Part shown: positions 50,249 to 59,584 of the stretch, one piece after another
Numbering within the stretch: the first letter of the stretch is position 1
Layout: each line of letters starts with the position of its first letter
NCBI RefSeq assembly: GCF_001029445.1
Contig: NZ_LDOT01000001.1
Coordinates: 124,001 to 188,000, forward strand
DNA: 64,000 nt
Reading direction: 5' to 3'
Source: Photobacterium aquae
GTDB taxonomy: Bacteria > Pseudomonadota > Gammaproteobacteria > Enterobacterales > Vibrionaceae
The notes under the pieces: model-generated
The model's input: only the letters and a program-made list of their open reading frames with translations
Databases searched by the model: none
What the model was told of the DNA's origin: nothing
Made by a program: the position numbers and the translations under genes

Positions 50249-50455
50249 GAGTGACACCGTAACACTTTTGCGGTGTGGTTTATTTAGGGTAATTACCCAT
50301 CTAGATTTAATAAATTGAGCCCGATTTTTTATGTTTTTTGCTTGATTTTTTGCTTTATGCTGAGATAAATATCACAGACTAATGTTCAGCTTTTTGTTGT
50401 TTTGCTTTCTGTTTGTTGTACAATCTATGCCAATCAGTAGATGGTGATGAAGATA

Positions 50456-51670
50456 ATGAATAGGGAACAGACCATAGAAAACTTGCTCGATATCGCCGAG
50501 CAGACGAAACAGGTTCAGGCTGATCGAATCGAAATTGTCTTGGAAGAGCGCCGGGAGGAAATGTTCCCGCCGATGTCGAAGGCATTGATGGAATCACGCT
50601 CTGGCCTTACCCGCCGCAAGCTTGACGATGCCATTTCCAGGATGGAAGCGACAGGGCATCAATTTACAAAAAACAATGCAAACCACTACTCTATCACGCT
50701 CGAAGAAGCGCATAAATTGATGGAAGCGGCACGCAAACCTGCTTTTTACGAGCGCGAGGGTGCTGGCCGAAAACCTTGGATTGTCAATGTACAGAACCAA
50801 AAAGGCGGAACAGGAAAATCGATGACTGCGGTTCACCTTGCTGCTTGTCTTGCGTTGGACTTGGACAAACGTTACCGCATTTGCTTGATAGACCTTGACC
50901 CACAAGGCTCGTTGCGCCTGTTCTTGAACCCGCAGATCAGTGTCGGTGAGCAGGAAACCATTTATTCAGCGGTTGATGTCATGTTGGGGAATGTGCCGGA
51001 AGGCCAGCCAATTGACAAAGAGTTCGTGATGGGCAACGTTGTCATGCCGACTCAATACCCTAACCTGAAAACCATTGCTGCATTTCCTGAAGATGCGATG
51101 TTCAATGCCGATGCATGGCAGGATTTGGCTGAAAATCAAGATCTTAGCATTGTCCGTTTGCTAAAAGAGCGGGTGATTGACACGATTGCCGATGAATTCG
51201 ATATTATTATGATCGATACCGGCCCGCATATCGATCCGCTGGTTTGGAATGCGATGTATGCATCGAATGCACTGATTATTCCGTGTGCAGCCAAACGTCT
51301 TGACTGGGCATCAACGGTTAACTTTTTCCAGCATTTGCCTACCGTTTATGAAATGTTTCCGGAAGATTGGCACGGCCTAGAATTCATTCGCCTTATGCCT
51401 ACAATGTTTGAAGATGACAACAAGAAACAAGTATCTGTCCTGACTGAAATGAACTACCTGTTGCGTGATCAGGTGATGATGGCAACAGTTCCCCGCAGCC
51501 GTGCGTTTGAAACCTGTGCAGATACGTACAGTACCGTATTTGATCTGACGGCTGCGGAATTTGAAGGTGGCAAGAAAACCTTGTCAACGGCCCAAGAAGC
51601 CATACAGCGCGTCGGCCTCGAGCTTGAGCGTGTGATGCATAGCCATTGGGCAAATTTGAACCGGGAGTAA
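50456..51670 (+). CDS. parA2: Chromosome II partitioning ATPase ParA2
   Basis: A 404-residue ParA of the long, P1-like type: an N-terminal DNA-binding region (about 1-100, PMSKALMESRSGLTRRKLDDAI) precedes the ATPase with the deviant Walker A NQKGGTGKSMT, the LIDLDPQGS switch and IIMIDTGPH. It moves the parS2-ParB2 complex to separate origins. I prefer the ATG at 50456 (MNREQTIEN) because other Vibrio ParA2 proteins begin at this point, by memory; the ATGs at 50441 and 50447 are in frame. It lies 8 bases before parB2. Confidence 0.95.
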   Translation: MNREQTIENLLDIAEQTKQVQADRIEIVLEERREEMFPPMSKALMESRSGLTRRKLDDAISRMEATGHQFTKNNANHYSITLEEAHKLMEAARKPAFYEREGAGRKPWIVNVQNQKGGTGKSMTAVHLAACLALDLDKRYRICLIDLDPQGSLRLFLNPQISVGEQETIYSAVDVMLGNVPEGQPIDKEFVMGNVVMPTQYPNLKTIAAFPEDAMFNADAWQDLAENQDLSIVRLLKERVIDTIADEFDIIMIDTGPHIDPLVWNAMYASNALIIPCAAKRLDWASTVNFFQHLPTVYEMFPEDWHGLEFIRLMPTMFEDDNKKQVSVLTEMNYLLRDQVMMATVPRSRAFETCADTYSTVFDLTAAEFEGGKKTLSTAQEAIQRVGLELERVMHSHWANLNRE

Positions 51671-51678
51671 CGAGTTAG

Positions 51679-52653
51679 ATGGCAATCAAAACCAAAGATC
51701 TGAATGCGCGCCTGTTCGGCAAGGCCGACAAACGCCGTGCGACGACGCCATCAGAAGCACAAACAGCCGCCCGCGACAAAGCATCAGTTATCGAGCTCGC
51801 AGTAGCCGGGGAAGAAACCGTAGCCTTTGAGCTGGTGAAAATCGCGGCAGGCGATGTTGCCAGCAAGACTCAGGTTTTTGCTGAAAACGCCCGTGAACAG
51901 GCATTTCTGAACGAACATGCATTGGCCGATATCCTTAATACCCTCAAAGATCGAGGTCAGCAATATCCGGCGGTAGGTCGCTGGCTGGCAGACGGACGAA
52001 TTGAGGTATTGGACGGTAGCCGTCGCCGGATGTCTTGTATCCTTGCTGAAAAAGATTTTCTTATCTACGTTGGTAAGGGGATCAATGGCGAGCATGCAAA
52101 GTTTTTGTCCGATGTTGCGAATGCACACAAGCCGCTTTCGCTTTATGAGCGCGGTAAAGAGATGCAGGCTTTGCTTGATTGCGGGAAGGTTGCGGATCAA
52201 AAAGAGCTGGCCAAATACTGCCAGTGCAGTGAGGCACTGGTGAGTGGAGCCCTCAAGGCTGCCGCTTTGCCGATGGAATTGTTGATGGCCTATCCGAGCG
52301 TTGGTGAGCTGGGCCGTCCGACCATTGTTAAGCTGCACCGCCTTTATTTTGGTCTGGATAGCCAACAGCAGGCAGGATTTGTTTCTCAATTGGAAAAAGG
52401 CGGCGAGGCCTTGTGGAAGAGCATTGATGCGACGGGGATCACTCGAATTACCCGTGAAGTGACAAACATGCTCGAAGCGATGGGTGAGACAATCAAGCCA
52501 AAGGTTGAGATTGAAAAACCAAAGCCTCAGGAATTGGTCAAGGGTAAAATTAGTTATCTCCGAGATGGCGATAAGCTTCAGCTTAAAATGAAGAAGCTAA
52601 GTGAGCGTCAGATGGATGAAATTCTTGCCTATTTGAATGATTATTTGAAGTAA
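51679..52653 (+). CDS. parB2: Chromosome II partitioning protein ParB2
   Basis: A 324-residue ParB. The N-terminal ParB/Srx-like CTPase region has LADGRIEVLDGSRRRMSCI; the central helix-turn-helix (about 175-245, QKELAKYCQCSEALVSGALKAA) reads the parS2 palindrome; the C-terminal part (about 290-324) is the dimer domain. It loads at parS2 and spreads. It is co-transcribed with parA2 and closed by a terminator. Confidence 0.95.
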   Translation: MAIKTKDLNARLFGKADKRRATTPSEAQTAARDKASVIELAVAGEETVAFELVKIAAGDVASKTQVFAENAREQAFLNEHALADILNTLKDRGQQYPAVGRWLADGRIEVLDGSRRRMSCILAEKDFLIYVGKGINGEHAKFLSDVANAHKPLSLYERGKEMQALLDCGKVADQKELAKYCQCSEALVSGALKAAALPMELLMAYPSVGELGRPTIVKLHRLYFGLDSQQQAGFVSQLEKGGEALWKSIDATGITRITREVTNMLEAMGETIKPKVEIEKPKPQELVKGKISYLRDGDKLQLKMKKLSERQMDEILAYLNDYLK

Positions 52654-52694
52654 GCGTTATTGATAGTTATCTTTGATTCTATCTGTCGTTTGTA

Positions 52695-52724
52695 AAAAAC
52701 CACGCCTAATGGCGTGGTTTTTTT
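52695..52724 (+). terminator. Rho-independent terminator after parB2
   Basis: The stem AAAAACCACGCC/GGCGTGGTTTTT with loop TAAT has a T tail. Confidence 0.92.
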
Positions 52725-52781
52725 CGTTCTGGCCACCGGGCTTGGTATGATTCAAGCAATATTTGGTTTACGAGTTTATCC

Positions 52782-54923
52782 ATGCATTCTCTCAATACGT
52801 TTTGTTCTAATTTAATTGCTAGAGCTGCCCGTCATCATATTCGTTTGCTTGTTGTCGCTGAGGGTTCAAGTGAATGGGGCTCTCTGGTTGCCTCGCAATT
52901 TAGCCAATATTACTCCAGGGTACTTGTATGTGGAGAGCCTGTACTCGAATCCGCAACAACGGTTCCCTTCCGTCAGGCGCGTAGTCATCTTGGCCAGGAA
53001 TGCGACTGCCTCGTCTACAACGGCTATTGTGGTTTTGAGGCTGAAGCGTTAGGCGCTCTTTCAGGAACAATCGTGGGAGGTGGCGCTATGGTGTTATTGC
53101 TGCCAGAGGATTTATTAACCCCCGATTCTCTATTTGAGCGCCGTATGCGAAGCCGTTTAAATGAGGCTGAGGTTATTCGTTTAGTGGAAGGTAAGCCGTT
53201 GCCTGACATTTCAGCAGTATTTGCCGGTACAGGTAGTGGCGTATTGCCATTCCCGGGGATGAATCGCCCTTCGCTTGATTATGGTGCCATAACAGAATCA
53301 CAGCTGGCTGCGATTGAAGCGATACGCCGGGTGGTGACTGGCCACCGCAAACGACCGCTAGTTCTAACGGCCGATCGTGGACGAGGCAAATCTGCGGCAA
53401 TGGGCTTGGCCGCGGCGAGTTTGCTGCGAGAGCGAAAGATCGCTATTGGTGTTGTTGCGCCTAGCTATCAGAGTTCGGCAACCTTGTTCCGTCATGTCGC
53501 AGAGCAACTCGGTCTCGAATTTATCCAGCAGAGAAAGTTGGCGATTGCTGATAGCTATCTGGAATTTATCTCGCCCGATAATTTGCTGCATCACACACCT
53601 GCTTTCGACTTAATTCTGGTTGATGAGGCCGCAGCGATACCTGCACCTTTGCTTAGTCAGATCCTTCAGCACTATAACCGGTTGGTTTTTGCTTCAACGA
53701 TCCACGGCTATGAAGGGACAGGACGTGGTTTTGCCGTTAAGTTCAGGCAACAACTAGACAGTAAAATGCCTCAGTGGCGGGGCCAAGAGATTGATGAGCC
53801 CGTTCGTTGGGCAAAAGGCGATCCGCTTGAGGCTTGGGTCTTCAGTACGTTATTGCTTGATGCTGAATTGACACCATTGGCAGAAGAGATGATGACGCCG
53901 GCATCGTTGAGCTATCGGACGGTCGACAAAGAGACTCTGGCCACTGACGAGAAGCTATTGTCAGATGTATTTGGTCTTTTGGTTAACGCCCATTACCAGA
54001 CATCGCCGTCAGATTTGGTAGCACTCCTTGATGATCCAGATTTATCGCTACATATCGCGCAGTGTGATGAGCTAGTGCTGGGGTGTGTCTTGGTTGCGGC
54101 GGAAGGTGGTTTTGCCGAAGACTTAGTTGCGGATATTCAGCGTGGCAAGCGCCGGCCCAAGGGGCATTTACTCGTGCAGTCGTTGGCTGCCCACCTTGGT
54201 ATTGGCGAGGCTGCCGTCCAGACGGCAGGGCGGATTGTTCGTGTAGCGGTACATCCGCACTGTCAGCAGCAAGGTATTGGTAGCCATTTGTTGCGGCATG
54301 TCGCTGAATGGGGCGTTGGCAAGTTTGATTATTTGGGAACGAGTTTTGGCTATGTGCCAGAGTTGTTGTCATTTTGGCACCGTTCGGGCTACCAGGCCAT
54401 ACGGCTGGGTTTGAAGCGAGATGCTGCGAGTGGATATCCTTCTTTGCTGTGTGTGTTGCCTCTGACAGAGCAGAGTTCGGCGTGGTTGGAGGATGCTCGT
54501 CTGATCCACGGTTCGATGATGGCCGCTAATGCGAGCGAAGCGTTTTCGGCGATGGATTCTTATGAGTGGCTTCCGCTGTATCTTGATGCGATTGGCGGTC
54601 TTTCCGTTACCAATTTTTCATTGCCGGCTCCTCGCTATTACCAATTATTAGGCTTGTATATGGATGGTGGGTTGGGCTATGAACTGGTTCTACCGGCTTT
54701 GCAAACGTGGTTAATTGATTATTTGAATACGCTGGTGTTACCTATTTCTGAACCAGATCTTTTGAGAGATTGCGCGTTGATGATAGCCAAAATTATTCAG
54801 CGAAAGCCGTGGCCTGTAATCGTCGATGAGTTTGGTTTTGCTGGACGTAAACAGGCGGAGCAAGGTTTGCGAGACTGTGTTTCGCGTTATTGTGATTTAC
54901 AGTGTAAATCTATCCTTTATTAA
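52782..54923 (+). CDS. tmcA: tRNA(Met) cytidine acetyltransferase TmcA
   Basis: A 713-residue enzyme that makes N4-acetylcytidine at the wobble base of elongator tRNA-Met. Domains: N-terminal DUF1726 (about 15-150), RecD-like helicase (Walker A DRGRGKSAA at 198-206; Walker B LILVDEAAAIP), GNAT acetyltransferase (about 390-540; VAVHPHCQQQGIGSHLL) and a C-terminal tRNA-binding part. Length is normal. A parS2 palindrome is embedded in the last codons (54895-54909), which shows the coding sequence tolerates it. Expression from its own promoter is likely. Confidence 0.95.
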   Translation: MHSLNTFCSNLIARAARHHIRLLVVAEGSSEWGSLVASQFSQYYSRVLVCGEPVLESATTVPFRQARSHLGQECDCLVYNGYCGFEAEALGALSGTIVGGGAMVLLLPEDLLTPDSLFERRMRSRLNEAEVIRLVEGKPLPDISAVFAGTGSGVLPFPGMNRPSLDYGAITESQLAAIEAIRRVVTGHRKRPLVLTADRGRGKSAAMGLAAASLLRERKIAIGVVAPSYQSSATLFRHVAEQLGLEFIQQRKLAIADSYLEFISPDNLLHHTPAFDLILVDEAAAIPAPLLSQILQHYNRLVFASTIHGYEGTGRGFAVKFRQQLDSKMPQWRGQEIDEPVRWAKGDPLEAWVFSTLLLDAELTPLAEEMMTPASLSYRTVDKETLATDEKLLSDVFGLLVNAHYQTSPSDLVALLDDPDLSLHIAQCDELVLGCVLVAAEGGFAEDLVADIQRGKRRPKGHLLVQSLAAHLGIGEAAVQTAGRIVRVAVHPHCQQQGIGSHLLRHVAEWGVGKFDYLGTSFGYVPELLSFWHRSGYQAIRLGLKRDAASGYPSLLCVLPLTEQSSAWLEDARLIHGSMMAANASEAFSAMDSYEWLPLYLDAIGGLSVTNFSLPAPRYYQLLGLYMDGGLGYELVLPALQTWLIDYLNTLVLPISEPDLLRDCALMIAKIIQRKPWPVIVDEFGFAGRKQAEQGLRDCVSRYCDLQCKSILY
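54895..54909. promoter_or_regulatory. parS2 site 2 (inside tmcA)
   Basis: ATTTACAGTGTAAAT, perfect, lies within the tmcA coding end. Confidence 0.93.
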
Positions 54924-54942
54924 ATTTCCGTTCTTTCCTTCA

Positions 54943-54957
54943 ATTTACACTGTAAAT
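54943..54957. promoter_or_regulatory. parS2 site 3
   Basis: ATTTACACTGTAAAT, perfect, lies 20 bases after the tmcA stop. Confidence 0.93.
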
Positions 54958-54968
54958 TATGACGTATG

Positions 54969-54983
54969 ATTTACAGTGTAAAT
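54969..54983. promoter_or_regulatory. parS2 site 4
   Basis: ATTTACAGTGTAAAT, perfect. It follows site 3 by 26 bases; sites 2-4 form a cluster within 89 bases. Confidence 0.93.
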
Positions 54984-55110
54984 CCCACAGAATAGCCGAT
55001 TAACAGAATGATATACTGAAAAATAGTTTTGTATATTAAGTCTGGATTGACTAAGTTTTTATGATGCTCTTAAATTTTTTTGTGGTAGAAATATGTCACA
55101 GGGAGGATGA

Positions 55111-55491
55111 ATGAGTACATCATACAACTTAACTGCTCTTCCTTGTCGGCTGCCATCTATTGCGCCGACGAAGCTGTGCCATATGCTGTATCAGGCCGGT
55201 CCACAAGGGGTCGCCGCTCGGCTGACTGCCTTACCGCTATCTATGCAAGACGATGATGCCCAATCGGTGAAGGTTATCGTCCAATACGTGAACCGAAGCC
55301 GCCTTTATTTTGACTCGCCGTTTAATCTTTCTCTTAATGATTGCTACCAGATGGTACTTCATCCGGTTGGTACCATAACCGGTGGTATTAGATTGCTAAG
55401 GCACAACAATCAGGGCCTTGGATGGCGCTATATATTTATAGCGGATAGCTGGATTGGCGAGCAGCATCTTCATACCTTGGCGCAAAATTAG
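55111..55491 (+). CDS. Small protein of unknown function near tmcA
   Basis: A 126-residue soluble protein with a very strong ribosome site (CACAGGGAGGATGA). I do not recognise the family. The sequence has a Leu-rich N-terminal part with a helix (TKLCHMLYQAGPQGVAARL) and a beta-rich C-terminal part (SVKVIVQYVNRSRLYFDSP, GLGWRYIFIADSW). No signal peptide or membrane segment is seen. It is parallel to, and about 100 bases before, the DUF342 gene, so the two may share a transcript. Confidence 0.75.
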   Translation: MSTSYNLTALPCRLPSIAPTKLCHMLYQAGPQGVAARLTALPLSMQDDDAQSVKVIVQYVNRSRLYFDSPFNLSLNDCYQMVLHPVGTITGGIRLLRHNNQGLGWRYIFIADSWIGEQHLHTLAQN

Positions 55492-55587
55492 CAGGTTGCC
55501 TCTCGTTGAACTGTGACATAGTGATTATTCTATAAATAGCGATATGCGGTAGAATTTGCAAAATAACTCACTATAGTTGGATTGATT

Positions 55588-57246
55588 ATGGAAACTTGTG
55601 CGCAGGGATGTGTACTTTATCAGACCGAAAACCGCATAGTTAGGCTTAACCCCAATTCAATTTCCAGACCTTTATCCCGAGCAATGCTGCTTGAGCAACT
55701 TGAGCGTCTCAATGCTCAGAATTTCCGTCTCAACGAATCCGCCATTGACGCTGCTGTTCAGTATTCCCAAGGAAACTTATCCCCGTCTGAGCCGTTATTT
55801 AGCGAGTCCGCGCCGATTATTGCTGAGCCTGTTGATGCTGCAGTCAGTGTCGATATCACGGATGATGCCATGGTCGCGATATTGACGGTTGAGGCTCCGT
55901 TAGGTGGAAGGCCGCTGTCGGCATGCCAATTATTGAGTGCCCTCAAAGCTCGCGGAGTGGTGAAGGGTATAAGTAAAAAACAATTGCAACAGTTGTTTGT
56001 TGAGAGCAAATCATTGACGGCCGGCGAGCGGGTTTCGCTGCCCGTTGCGTATGGCAAGCCGGCGGTAGATGGCCTTAATTCGTCATTTGAACGTTTGGTT
56101 GTGGATGTTGCAACACGGGTGTTGCAGCCCCGAGCCAAAGAAGATGGCTCGGTGGATATGCGTGATCTTGGTAATGAGATGACAGTGAAAGCCAATCAGC
56201 CGCTCATGCTCAGAATGGAGGCTTCGGCGGGGAGCGATGGATTTACCGTTACGGGGGCATTATTGGCTGCGAAGGCTGGGCGTGTGCTTCCTTTTGCGGT
56301 TGGTAATGGAACGATGGTCTCTGATGTTGATCCTAACTTACTTGTTGCGTCACAACCCGGTATGCCAATCTTCAATGATAGTGGTTGTAGGGTTGATCCC
56401 CTGCTCGTACTTGATGGGGTGAATGTTGCAACTGGGCATATCGAATTTGACGGAAGCGTCTTGGTAAATGGTGATGTCGCAGCAGGAATGCGGCTTGTCG
56501 CGTCAGGGACAGTCACCGTCACCGGTTTTGTTGAGCTGGCGGAGTTGAGAGCTGGCGCTGATATCTTGGTGCAAAATGGCATTGTCGGGCGTCAGCATGA
56601 GCTAGATAATCTGGATTGTACGGTTTGCGCTGGCGGCAGTGTCGCATCTCGTTTTGCTCAGTATGCGAATATCAACGCTGGGAAGAATGCCACATTTACT
56701 CTTCATGCCCTGCATTGTCATATCACCGTTGGACAGGATCTTGAGGTGATGGATGTATTGAAACGGCAAGGTACCTTGAGTGGTGGCATCATCAATGCTG
56801 GGCGCAGTATCCGTGCGGTTTCTGTTGGGGCTGTTGCTGGTGTTCCCACGTCGTTGCATTCGTTCCTGAACGGTGCCCGGATGCGGGGAGGGCTAGCTCG
56901 ACTATCAGCAGCATTGCAGCAGGAAAATGACAATGCCGATAAGACCAGGGCGCTTGAGCTGAAGTTATCAAAGCAAGCCGATTCGCGTCAGTTACTCGAG
57001 GTCGGGACGCATATTCGCCGAGCAATGGATTCCCACCGACACCGTATCGATGAATTACGCTGTGAGTATGATCTGGCGTTAGAGGAATACCAGCGAATGA
57101 GACGAATGGCCGAAGTCAGAATATACCAGCATCTATTTCAACGGGTATCCGTTCGTATTGATGAACAGCAGAAGATGATTGCTGAAGAGCAAGCTGCGGT
57201 GAGTATTAGGCTCGGTGAGAAGGCTCTCGATTTACAGGTTGTGTGA
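55588..57246 (+). CDS. FapA/DUF342-family protein
   Basis: A 552-residue protein of the FapA (DUF342) family. The N-terminal region (about 60-240) contains the DUF342 alpha/beta part, then a right-handed beta-helix (about 260-440) with repeated VNGDVAAGMRLVASGTVTVTGFVE turns, and a C-terminal coiled coil (about 445-545). In polar flagellates relatives act in flagellar or polar localisation, but the role here is unknown. The ATG at 55588 is preferred to a TTG at 55582. Two parS2 sites follow immediately, the first overlapping the stop. Confidence 0.85.
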   Translation: METCAQGCVLYQTENRIVRLNPNSISRPLSRAMLLEQLERLNAQNFRLNESAIDAAVQYSQGNLSPSEPLFSESAPIIAEPVDAAVSVDITDDAMVAILTVEAPLGGRPLSACQLLSALKARGVVKGISKKQLQQLFVESKSLTAGERVSLPVAYGKPAVDGLNSSFERLVVDVATRVLQPRAKEDGSVDMRDLGNEMTVKANQPLMLRMEASAGSDGFTVTGALLAAKAGRVLPFAVGNGTMVSDVDPNLLVASQPGMPIFNDSGCRVDPLLVLDGVNVATGHIEFDGSVLVNGDVAAGMRLVASGTVTVTGFVELAELRAGADILVQNGIVGRQHELDNLDCTVCAGGSVASRFAQYANINAGKNATFTLHALHCHITVGQDLEVMDVLKRQGTLSGGIINAGRSIRAVSVGAVAGVPTSLHSFLNGARMRGGLARLSAALQQENDNADKTRALELKLSKQADSRQLLEVGTHIRRAMDSHRHRIDELRCEYDLALEEYQRMRRMAEVRIYQHLFQRVSVRIDEQQKMIAEEQAAVSIRLGEKALDLQVV

Positions 57247-57260
57247 TTTACAGTGTAAAT
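57246..57260. promoter_or_regulatory. parS2 site 5
   Basis: ATTTACAGTGTAAAT, perfect. Its first base is the last base of the DUF342 stop codon. Confidence 0.93.
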
Positions 57261-57263
57261 CTA

Positions 57264-57278
57264 ATTTACACTGTAAAT
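57264..57278. promoter_or_regulatory. parS2 site 6
   Basis: ATTTACACTGTAAAT, perfect. It starts 18 bases after site 5 and lies between two convergent genes. Confidence 0.93.
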
Positions 57279-57296
57279 CTCATGATGGCGTGCGGG

Positions 57297-59255
57297 TTAG
57301 AATTGGTTGGCAAGGGATGTTCGGTGTTTTTTCTGGCTCTTGTTATATTGTTGTTCGATGATATAGCCTTGGAAACCACTGACAAATAGATCGGAAAGCC
57401 TATCTAGTTGCGTCTCTGTTTCTACCCGCGTTGCTATTGTCATAATATTCAAGCTGTGGGCTGTGCGGCAAATTGATGACAGTAAGTTTATCTTAGCGTG
57501 GTCATTGAGCTGATGAGTATAAGAGAAATCAATCTTTACGTAATCAGGGCGGAACTCTGTCAGGTACTCTAGAGAGTTGAAATAGCGGCCAAAGCTATCG
57601 ACCCCGAAACGGAATTTGTAGAAGCGAATGGCAGAGCAAAGTAGACCACAAGCATCTGGTGTTCTGATAAAGCTGCTTTCAGGAATTTCAAAGCATAGGC
57701 GTTTGCTTAGCTGTTTGTTCTTTTCAAGTATCTGGGTTAGCCAGCGGATAAATGACGGGTCGCTAACACTGTTTCCTGTCAGGTTGATGCTGATTGGGTC
57801 AAGGGTATGATCGGCATTGAGGCGATTGATGTGGAATGCGATAACATGGCGATCGAGCAACACACCAGCGCCAACGTCTTCAATGGCCCCTAAAAATTGT
57901 GCTGCTGAATAGCGCTCGGATGGTGTCTGAATCGCTGAGAATACTTCGAAGTGCTGAATGGCATCATTCTCGTCGGCAACGGGCTGGTAGTGGTATTCAA
58001 TCTTGTTTTGATCAATCGCTTCGATAAGAAGTGACTTCCATTGTTGGCGACCAAGGGATAACGGCTTGGCGTTACTATCTGCAATGGCGTAAGGCTCTTG
58101 AGGATTTTGCACTGCCATCGCCAGCACGTTATCGAGTTGGGCAAGAAGTTGGCTCGACGGGGTTTGCTGGTTAACCATAAGCAGACCGATATGTACACAA
58201 TCCGGCGTTTCGTTTTGGATGCTCTTTTGAAGTTTGTCATGAACGGTCAGCAAACTTTCGCCAATGGCCTTGAGTTTCTTCTCTGTGATATTCGGGGCTA
58301 TGACGGCAAATTCATCGTAGGACAGGCGTGCGATGCTGGCATCACCATGAATGATGTTGATATTGATCCCTTCCGCAAGGCGTTTCACAAAGTCATCGCC
58401 TTTCTCATACCCTGATTGTTGGTAAATATCGTCTATCAATGTGGACTTTAAAATGATCACCCCGCCTTTGGCTTCACCTGTTTGCCATGAGTTCATCTGT
58501 GTAATGAAGAATTGACGGTTGCCCAGTCCCGATACGTTATCGCGGTAAGCTTGGTCTTTGAGCTTCACTGCTTCTTTGGCTTGCAGACGGAAATTCATTT
58601 CCAGTTGGTTGACCATATGGTTGATGGCGGTTGTGATGCTAAGGGCTTCTTGGCTCGAGTCATTACTGGTAATTGTTTTGAATTGGTTGCCCTGAATGAG
58701 ATCTGCCTGCGTGGCGATATCGGCAATGGGCTTTATTTTTCGGCTCAGCAGCCATCCACCAATAACAAGCATTACGATAAATACAATGCTTGAAAGGAGG
58801 AGGTACTGAACGAAAATTTGCTGTAAAAGGCGTTCACGTTTAGATGGCGGTAGCTCAACGGTGAGCCTGGCAATATCCCCGTTATTGAGCTGCAGCTGAC
58901 GGCTGATGGATAACGTGGGAATATCCAAAAACATCCCTAGTAGGCTTTGACTGCTGCTGTGAATTGTTGGTGTGACTGCATAGCGGTCGTTGTTGATAGC
59001 CAGTACAGCGCTTAGCTCTGGAGTTGGTTTTAATAATTTTTGCAAGCCTGCTTGGATGTCGGGATCGATCATATCATCGACTTGAATCTGGTTTGGTAAC
59101 AACGTTGCCAGATAGTCGAGTTTGGATTGTAGGTAGGTCGTTGATTGGTTTGTCAGTGCCGTATTGACCATGTAGATATGTACAAACGAAACGGCAAGCA
59201 TAAAACCAGTGAATATTAAAACTAGGCGACTCAGTGTGTGCTTGATTAGTGTCAT
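57297..59255 (-). CDS. LapD-like membrane protein with degenerate GGDEF and EAL domains
   Basis: A 652-residue inner-membrane protein: transmembrane segment (about 8-30), periplasmic LapD/MoxY-like domain (about 35-150), second segment (about 152-172), HAMP (about 173-225), GGDEF (about 240-385) and EAL (about 405-640). The GGDEF signature is SYDEF, and the EAL motif reads EVF; the catalytic DDFG is VDSFG. So neither synthesis nor hydrolysis of c-di-GMP is expected, and it is probably a c-di-GMP receptor as LapD is. No LapG or large adhesin gene lies nearby in the window. The gene stands alone, convergent with the DUF342 gene. Confidence 0.85.
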   Translation of the reverse strand: MTLIKHTLSRLVLIFTGFMLAVSFVHIYMVNTALTNQSTTYLQSKLDYLATLLPNQIQVDDMIDPDIQAGLQKLLKPTPELSAVLAINNDRYAVTPTIHSSSQSLLGMFLDIPTLSISRQLQLNNGDIARLTVELPPSKRERLLQQIFVQYLLLSSIVFIVMLVIGGWLLSRKIKPIADIATQADLIQGNQFKTITSNDSSQEALSITTAINHMVNQLEMNFRLQAKEAVKLKDQAYRDNVSGLGNRQFFITQMNSWQTGEAKGGVIILKSTLIDDIYQQSGYEKGDDFVKRLAEGININIIHGDASIARLSYDEFAVIAPNITEKKLKAIGESLLTVHDKLQKSIQNETPDCVHIGLLMVNQQTPSSQLLAQLDNVLAMAVQNPQEPYAIADSNAKPLSLGRQQWKSLLIEAIDQNKIEYHYQPVADENDAIQHFEVFSAIQTPSERYSAAQFLGAIEDVGAGVLLDRHVIAFHINRLNADHTLDPISINLTGNSVSDPSFIRWLTQILEKNKQLSKRLCFEIPESSFIRTPDACGLLCSAIRFYKFRFGVDSFGRYFNSLEYLTEFRPDYVKIDFSYTHQLNDHAKINLLSSICRTAHSLNIMTIATRVETETQLDRLSDLFVSGFQGYIIEQQYNKSQKKHRTSLANQF

Positions 59256-59584
59256 AGCTGGATCTCGTACATGGAAGTCATTATTCCTAGACTCATTCAG
59301 GATAAACGTTTTAATCGGTTGGAACGTTGTATGCGGAATAGAGGCTATGCCCGATGTTAGCTATGTAGGGTCTACTCCGCGTGGTTAATTCAAAACGAAG
59401 AAATTATATAGGTACTAGAGGTATGCATGTGCCGATGGATTACGAAAGCTGAATATGTCTCCAAGTAAAATGTAATTCACAGGGTTCTTTCATACTAATT
59501 AATGAGGCGTATGACGATATTGGACGAGACTAGAATCTCTTGTCTTGTGTTGGTGGGCATGCTCGTGTATTGCACATATTGTCA
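59256..59584. other. Intergenic region
   Basis: This 329-base region between two minus-strand genes holds the promoter of the LapD-like gene. No reading frame or RNA is recognised. Confidence 0.45.

Larger units (their letters stand above)
49120..50455. other. Replication origin of chromosome II (oriCII)
   Basis: This 1.3-kb region between rctB and parA2 has no genes. From left to right: an AT-rich, GATC-studded stretch (about 49140-49300, a likely unwinding element), six iterons (49323-49449), a DnaA box (49472-49480), further single iterons (49548, 49698, 49877, 49937 and 49976, the 49877 and 49937 ones on the other strand), three 39-bp repeats and a parS2 site. The order matches the V. 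cholerae oriCII. It corresponds to the rctA-oriCII-min region; a transcribed non-coding rctA cannot be judged from sequence. Confidence 0.95.

Noticed and set aside
49120..50440. CRISPR array
   Set aside because: The repeats are short GATC iterons with RctB-type spacing, not CRISPR repeats with unique spacers; no cas genes are present.
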